A stretch of DNA of 18,716 nucleotides. It comes from Gammaproteobacteria bacterium. Lineage in GTDB: Bacteria; Pseudomonadota; Gammaproteobacteria; Methylococcales; UBA2780. Each line of letters opens with the position of its first letter. The first letter of the stretch is position 1. A program made the translations under genes and the position numbers. Shown piece by piece: positions 14,169 to 18,716 of the stretch. The DNA is taken from the NCBI GenBank assembly GCA_003646305.1, contig QNFJ01000015.1, positions 1-18,716 on the forward strand, in the 5' to 3' direction. The notes beneath the pieces are model-generated. The model was not told the origin of the DNA and made no database searches. It saw only the letters and a list, made by a program, of their open reading frames with translations.

Positions 14169-15095
14169 ATGAGGATTATTCGAGGGTTGCACAATCTGGC
14201 AGATCAGTTTGATGGCTGTGTTGCGACAATTGGCAATTTTGATGGAGTCCATTCGGGACACCGAATGGTAGTGGACAAGCTTGCCAGGAAGGGAGATTCT
14301 CTAGGGCTGCCCATTGTGGTCATAATTTTTGAGCCTCAACCGATGGAATTCTTTAGTCCCGATAAAGCACCTGCGCGGCTAACCCGGTTTCGGGAAAAGA
14401 TTCGATATCTTTCAGGACTCTCTGTTGATGCGGTGCTTGTTCTGGAGTTTAACCAGCGGTTTGCAGCACTTCAGGCGGATGACTTTATCAAAAAGGTATT
14501 GGTCGAGGGCTTAAAAATAAAGCACCTGATTGTTGGAGATGACTTCCGTTTTGGTGAACAGCGCCAGGGAAACTTTTCTCTCCTGAAAAAGTATGGTCGG
14601 GCGAGCGGGTTTGGTGTGGGAAGTATGGATAGCTTTCTGATTAACAATGAGCGCGTAAGTAGCACACTCATTCGAAATGCTCTGAGTGAAGGTGAGTTAA
14701 GAAAAGCATCTGATTATCTGGGGCGGGACTACTCAATATGTGGTCGAGTTGTTCAGGGTAAAAAAATTGGCAGGTCGATTGATTTTCCGACGGCTAATAT
14801 CAAGGTAAATCGAAAAAAATCACCTGTTCAGGGGGTTTTTGCCGTTAGAATGACAGGCTTGGGTGAGCGTGTGATTGATGGTGTCGCGAATGTTGGTATT
14901 AAGCCTACTCTGGAAGGCGAGAGGACAATCCTTCTTGAGGTTCACCTATTTGATTTTGACGAGGATATTTATGGGTGTCATGTTGAGGTCCACTTCGTTA
15001 AGAAGATTCGTGATGAGCAAAAATTTGACTCACTCGAGGCGTTAAAGGAACAGATTAAGAAAGATAGTGAAGTTGCCCGTTTGGTAACGGCATAA
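14169..15095 (+). CDS. ribF: Bifunctional riboflavin kinase / FAD synthetase
   Basis: RibF converts riboflavin to FMN and then FAD. The 308-residue protein (E. coli 313) has the N-terminal nucleotidyltransferase domain with IGNFDGVHSGHRMVV and the VGDDFRFG and SSTLIRNAL segments. The C-terminal flavokinase domain has GKKIGRSIDFPTANI, GVANVGIKPT and LEVHLFDFDEDIYG. The family usually has GFPTAN; here it is DFPTAN, so one Gly is replaced by Asp. ATG is preceded by AGGCGG. A 10-codon open frame (14140-14172) ends on the start codon as ATGA, so coupled translation is possible. ileS follows closely. Confidence 0.96.
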   Translation: MRIIRGLHNLADQFDGCVATIGNFDGVHSGHRMVVDKLARKGDSLGLPIVVIIFEPQPMEFFSPDKAPARLTRFREKIRYLSGLSVDAVLVLEFNQRFAALQADDFIKKVLVEGLKIKHLIVGDDFRFGEQRQGNFSLLKKYGRASGFGVGSMDSFLINNERVSSTLIRNALSEGELRKASDYLGRDYSICGRVVQGKKIGRSIDFPTANIKVNRKKSPVQGVFAVRMTGLGERVIDGVANVGIKPTLEGERTILLEVHLFDFDEDIYGCHVEVHFVKKIRDEQKFDSLEALKEQIKKDSEVARLVTA

Positions 15096-15122
15096 GTTAA
15101 TAATTTTAAAAAGAATTTGAAG

Positions 15123-17936
15123 ATGGATTACAAAAGTACGCTGAACCTCCCTAAGACCACCTTTCCTATGAAGGGCAACCTTGCTCAACGCGAGCCTGAA
15201 AGATTAAAGCAGTGGCAAGCGGACGATCTCTATTCGAAAATCAGGGAAACTTTCGCGGGGCGGCCAAAATTTATTCTTCATGACGGTCCACCGTACGCTA
15301 ACGGTGCGATTCATATTGGTCATGCGGTTAACAAAATTCTTAAAGACATCATCATCAAGAGCAAGACTTTGAGTGGCTACGATGCCCCTTATGTTCCTGG
15401 CTGGGATTGTCATGGCCTACCGATTGAATTGATGGTCGAGAAAAAAGTGGGTAAGCCGGGCGTCAAAGTCTCGGCTGAAGAGTTTCGTAAGGCCTGTCGT
15501 CAGTTTGCATCAAAACAGGTCGACCAGCAGCGTGAAGATTTTATCCGCCTCGGTGTTTTCGGTGATTGGCAAAAGCCCTATTTGACGATGGATTTTCAGA
15601 CAGAGGCCGATATCGTCAGGTCGTTAGGGAAAATTGCCTCAAAAGGACACTTGTCTAAGGGTTCAAAACCGGTTCACTGGTGTACTGATTGCGGCTCAGC
15701 TCTGGCTGAGGCAGAGGTGGAGTACGAAAATAAGCGCTCCCCAGCAATCGATGTGCGTTTCCGTGTCGCAGATGAGAAAGCGCTATTGGAGCGTTGTCAG
15801 CACGTTGAGGGGCATGATGGGGATGGTCCTATCTCCGCAGTAATCTGGACAACAACACCCTGGACGCTCCCGGCTAACCAGGCGGTTGCATTGAGCGCGA
15901 ACGTTGAATACGCCATTGTTCAATGTGGTGATGAGCGTCTTATTTTGGCAGAAACGCTCCTAAAAGATGTTTTGTTACGCTCGGCGGTCGAGGATTATCG
16001 AGTCGTTGCTTACTGTAAAGGAGCAGATCTGGAAGGCATCTCTTTATTTCATCCATTTTATGATCGAGAGGTTCCAGTGATTTTGGCAGATCATGTGACG
16101 ACGGAAGCGGGAACAGGTGCTGTCCATATTGCACCAGGACATGGTCAGGAAGATTATGTTGCAGGGTTGAAATACGGCCTGAAAGTTGAGAACCCTGTTG
16201 GAGATAATGGTGTTTTCCTACCGAGTACGAACCTGTTTGCTGGAGAGCATGTTTTTAACGCCAATGCCCATGTTGTAGAGGTTCTTAAGGAAAACGGGGC
16301 GCTTTTACACGAAGAGGCGATTGAGCACAGCTATCCACATTGCTGGCGTCATAAAACACCAATCATCTTTAGAGCAACACCTCAGTGGTTCATCTCGATG
16401 GATAATAACAGCCTGAGACGGCAAGCGCTGGAAGAGGTGAAGCATACTCAGTGGATCCCTGAATGGGGCCAGGCACGAATTGAGGGAATGATAGAGGGTC
16501 GGCCTGACTGGTGTATTTCCCGGCAGAGAACCTGGGGTGTTCCCATTGCACTTTTTATTCATAAAGAGACAGCAGAGCTACACCCGGATAGTGAGGCACT
16601 GATAGAAAAAGTTGCCCAGTTGATTGAGGAGCGGGGTATCGATGCCTGGTTTGATCTTGATCCAGAAGCATTACTGGGGGATGAAGCGGGGAACTACTCA
16701 AAAGTAACCGATACACTAGATGTCTGGTTTGATTCGGGGGTGACACATGCTTCTGTTTTACAAAGACGAGAAGCGCTGACTTTTCCTGCCGATCTCTACC
16801 TTGAAGGCTCGGATCAGCATAGAGGCTGGTTTCAATCATCATTGTTGACCTCAGTCGCGATGAACGAAACAGCCCCCTATAAAGCCGTTTTGACGCACGG
16901 TTTTACCGTTGATGCAAAGGGCAAGAAAATGTCCAAATCTAAAGGTAATGTGGTCGCGCCCCAGAAAGTAATTAAAAATATTGGCGCAGACGTGCTGAGG
17001 TTGTGGGTTGCTGCAACCGATTACCGCGGGGAGATGACTGTTTCGGATGAGATTTTAAAACGGACAGCGGATGGTTATCGGCGCTTGCGGAATACAGCGC
17101 GTTATCTACTGTCAAATTTAAACGGATTTGATCCGGAACAACACCTTGTTGAGCCAGAAGCGATGTTGCCGCTAGACCGTTGGGCGGTTGATCGCGCTTT
17201 TGTTTTACAGAAAGAACTGATTGATGATTATGAGCAGTATCTATTTCTGCCTATTTTCCAGAAAATTCACCACTTCTGTGCAGTCGATATGGGTGGTTTT
17301 TATCTGGATATTATTAAAGACAGGCAGTACACACTGCCGGAAAATAGTGCTGCACGACGCTCGGCACAAACAGCGATGTATCATATTCTTGAGGCACTTG
17401 TTCGCTGGCTAGCGCCTATATTGGCGTTTACAGCGGAGGAACTATGGGCGCATATGCCAGGTAAAAGGGCTGATTCGGTCTTTCTGGTGACATGGGGTGA
17501 GGCGCCATTGGTTCTTGATGACGCTGAAGAGCTGAATAGAGACTTCTGGGAGACGCTCCTGTCTGTGCGTGAAATGGTCAGTAAAGAGCTCGAAGGGCTG
17601 CGAGAGCAAGGCACTATTGGTTCAGCTCTGGATGCAGAGGTTCAGCTCTACTGCGAACCATCTCTGTACGGGAAAATAGCTGTTCTGAACGAAGAGTTGC
17701 GTTTTATTCTGATTACCTCTGATGCCTCAATCCTGGCGATTGAAGAGGCACCTGAAGGGGCGATTAAAACTGATCTTGAGGGGCTGAGTCTGGTTGTTTC
17801 CGGCTCAGATAAGGTTAAATGTGTACGTTGTTGGCATCGACGGCCAGATGTGGGTGAGCATAAAGAGCACCCTGAACTGTGTGGTCGTTGTGTTGAAAAT
17901 ATCGAGGGTGATGGCGAAACTCGCCATTACGCCTAA
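15123..17936 (+). CDS. ileS: Isoleucyl-tRNA synthetase
   Basis: IleS charges tRNA-Ile and edits mischarged valine. The 937-residue protein (E. coli 938) has the class I signatures HIGH at 64-67 (GAIHIGHA) and KMSKS at 602-606, the editing-domain start TTTPWTLPANQA, and GRPDWCISRQRTWGVPI. The C-terminal zinc finger has C900, C903, C920 and C923 (CVRC ... CGRC). This is the bacterial, mupirocin-sensitive type by length and zinc tail. A TTG at 15117 lies in frame, but ATG 15123 gives MDYKSTLNLPKT, aligning with E. coli MSDYKSTLNLPET. It lies 27 bases after ribF and 24 before lspA, the standard ribF-ileS-lspA operon. Confidence 0.97.
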   Translation: MDYKSTLNLPKTTFPMKGNLAQREPERLKQWQADDLYSKIRETFAGRPKFILHDGPPYANGAIHIGHAVNKILKDIIIKSKTLSGYDAPYVPGWDCHGLPIELMVEKKVGKPGVKVSAEEFRKACRQFASKQVDQQREDFIRLGVFGDWQKPYLTMDFQTEADIVRSLGKIASKGHLSKGSKPVHWCTDCGSALAEAEVEYENKRSPAIDVRFRVADEKALLERCQHVEGHDGDGPISAVIWTTTPWTLPANQAVALSANVEYAIVQCGDERLILAETLLKDVLLRSAVEDYRVVAYCKGADLEGISLFHPFYDREVPVILADHVTTEAGTGAVHIAPGHGQEDYVAGLKYGLKVENPVGDNGVFLPSTNLFAGEHVFNANAHVVEVLKENGALLHEEAIEHSYPHCWRHKTPIIFRATPQWFISMDNNSLRRQALEEVKHTQWIPEWGQARIEGMIEGRPDWCISRQRTWGVPIALFIHKETAELHPDSEALIEKVAQLIEERGIDAWFDLDPEALLGDEAGNYSKVTDTLDVWFDSGVTHASVLQRREALTFPADLYLEGSDQHRGWFQSSLLTSVAMNETAPYKAVLTHGFTVDAKGKKMSKSKGNVVAPQKVIKNIGADVLRLWVAATDYRGEMTVSDEILKRTADGYRRLRNTARYLLSNLNGFDPEQHLVEPEAMLPLDRWAVDRAFVLQKELIDDYEQYLFLPIFQKIHHFCAVDMGGFYLDIIKDRQYTLPENSAARRSAQTAMYHILEALVRWLAPILAFTAEELWAHMPGKRADSVFLVTWGEAPLVLDDAEELNRDFWETLLSVREMVSKELEGLREQGTIGSALDAEVQLYCEPSLYGKIAVLNEELRFILITSDASILAIEEAPEGAIKTDLEGLSLVVSGSDKVKCVRCWHRRPDVGEHKEHPELCGRCVENIEGDGETRHYA

Positions 17937-17960
17937 AGCTAATTTAGTCAGGGAAGAGGC

Positions 17961-18431
17961 GTGTTAAGGTTTTTATCTATATCAGTTATTGTTCTGTTAT
18001 TGGATCAGGCAACGAAGCTATGGGTTGATGGTTCGATGAAGCTATATCAAACCATCGAGCTGAATTCTTTTGTTCAGCTGACCTATCTCAGAAATACAGG
18101 CGCTGCTTTTAGTTTTCTAAGTGATGCGGGTGGCTGGCAACGCTGGTTTTTTGTTGGGTTGGCGTTGATTGTGACGGTTGTTTTAACCGTTTGGGTTTCC
18201 CGATTACCTGCAAATAGCAAGTGGCTGGCTATTTCGTTGACACTGATCCTAGGTGGGGCGTTAGGTAATGTGATCGACCGAATTGCCTACGGCTATGTGA
18301 TCGACTTTATCGACGTTTTTTATCAGGATTGGCACTGGCCTGCATTTAATATTGCTGACTCCGCCATCTGTATCGGTGTGGTGATGATGCTTCTGGACAG
18401 CTTTAGGAAAGAGCCTGACTCAAGTCGCTAG
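17961..18431 (+). CDS. lspA: Lipoprotein signal peptidase (signal peptidase II)
   Basis: LspA is an inner-membrane aspartyl protease that removes signal peptides from lipidated prolipoproteins. The 156-residue protein has four hydrophobic segments and the two catalytic aspartates, D115 in VIDFIDV and D133 in FNIADSAICIG, spaced 18 residues apart as in E. coli (123 and 141). DQATK near the N-terminus and FVQLTYLRNTGAAFSF are also typical. The start is GTG 17961 behind GGGAAGAGG. The fkpB-ispH genes that follow lspA in E. coli are absent; instead a convergent gene overlaps its last 12 bases. Confidence 0.96.
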   Translation: MLRFLSISVIVLLLDQATKLWVDGSMKLYQTIELNSFVQLTYLRNTGAAFSFLSDAGGWQRWFFVGLALIVTVVLTVWVSRLPANSKWLAISLTLILGGALGNVIDRIAYGYVIDFIDVFYQDWHWPAFNIADSAICIGVVMMLLDSFRKEPDSSR

Positions 18432-18716
18432 ATCAGCTAAAAATTGATCAAATAGCTGGCAGAGTTGAGGGAGCTGCTCTGTTAACCGGTGGTCACCATC
18501 TATCAGGTGCAGTGTGGCTTTGTGTTGTTGAGAAAAGTGAATTGCCTTCTCGACAGGGACAACTTCATCTTGCCAGCCATGTATCGTTAAAATGGCTCTT
18601 GCATGAGGGGTCGGGTTTTGGTTGCTATAACCGGGAAGATAAAAAGCGGGGGCGAGTAAAAATAGTCCATCTGGCTGAATGACTTCCGATGCAACCGTCG
18701 AGACATAACTGCCCAT
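18420..18716 (-). CDS. Alpha/beta-hydrolase-like protein, C-terminal part (cut by right edge)
   Basis: About 98 C-terminal residues of a minus-strand gene are visible; the frame is open to the window edge, so the MGSYVS at the edge is probably internal, from a nucleophile elbow of type G-x-S-M-G with the serine just outside. Later features fit the fold: a strand TIHGWQDEVVP with the likely catalytic Asp, and DGDHRL with the likely catalytic His. The protein appears related to small esterase/hydrolase families acting on unknown substrates. Its TGA lies within the last 12 bases of lspA, so the two genes overlap tail to tail. The fold is fairly sure, the substrate unknown. Confidence 0.75.
   Translation of the reverse strand: MGSYVSTVASEVIQPDGLFLLAPAFYLPGYSNQNPTPHARAILTIHGWQDEVVPVEKAIHFSQQHKATLHLIDGDHRLTEQLPQLCQLFDQFLADLAT

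Overview
The window (about 47-48% GC by eye, dense coding, no mobile elements, RNA genes or CRISPR) reads as a chromosomal segment of a gammaproteobacterium. The core genes (ispB, rplU-rpmA-obgE-proB, rpsT, murJ-ribF-ileS-lspA, hslO) match gammaproteobacterial proteins closely in length and motifs, and rpsT carries the TTG start known from E. coli. I cannot name a genus.

Region 1 (1-6012) is an accessory metabolic block on the + strand. It holds the 3' end of moaA (pterin cofactor synthesis), a four-cluster [4Fe-4S] ferredoxin, a tungsten-type aldehyde ferredoxin oxidoreductase, an FAD/NAD-dependent reductase, a MoaD-like small protein, an unrecognised 103-residue protein and a [2Fe-2S]-FAD-NAD(P) reductase. 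The order ferredoxin / AOR / flavoprotein / MoaD-like matches the AorABCD type described from Aromatoleum aromaticum, in which electrons pass from the tungsten cofactor through a chain of AorA clusters to NAD+ at AorC. A strong terminator-like hairpin lies inside the cluster between the AOR gene and the flavoprotein gene. The second reductase and the unknown small protein are the least explained parts.

Region 2 (6029-8571) holds hslO (redox-controlled chaperone Hsp33), 16 bases behind the last reductase, then a small exported Spy/CpxP-like protein, and, convergent to it, ispB for the ubiquinone side chain.

Region 3 (8572-11622) is divergent from ispB: a promoter, rplU-rpmA with a terminator, then obgE-proB with overlapping stop and start. 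A perfect 25-bp hairpin ends proB and the convergent rpsT together.

Region 4 (11691-12433, minus strand) has rpsT with its own near-consensus promoter and a small exported Met/Gln-rich protein of unknown function. Region 5 (12587-18431, + strand) is the compact run murJ-ribF-ileS-lspA (lipid II flippase, FMN/FAD synthesis, Ile-tRNA synthetase, lipoprotein signal peptidase). The right edge cuts a convergent alpha/beta-hydrolase gene whose stop overlaps the end of lspA. The best candidate for something under-described is the AOR locus with its internal hairpin, its extended AorC-like subunit and its orphan small protein.
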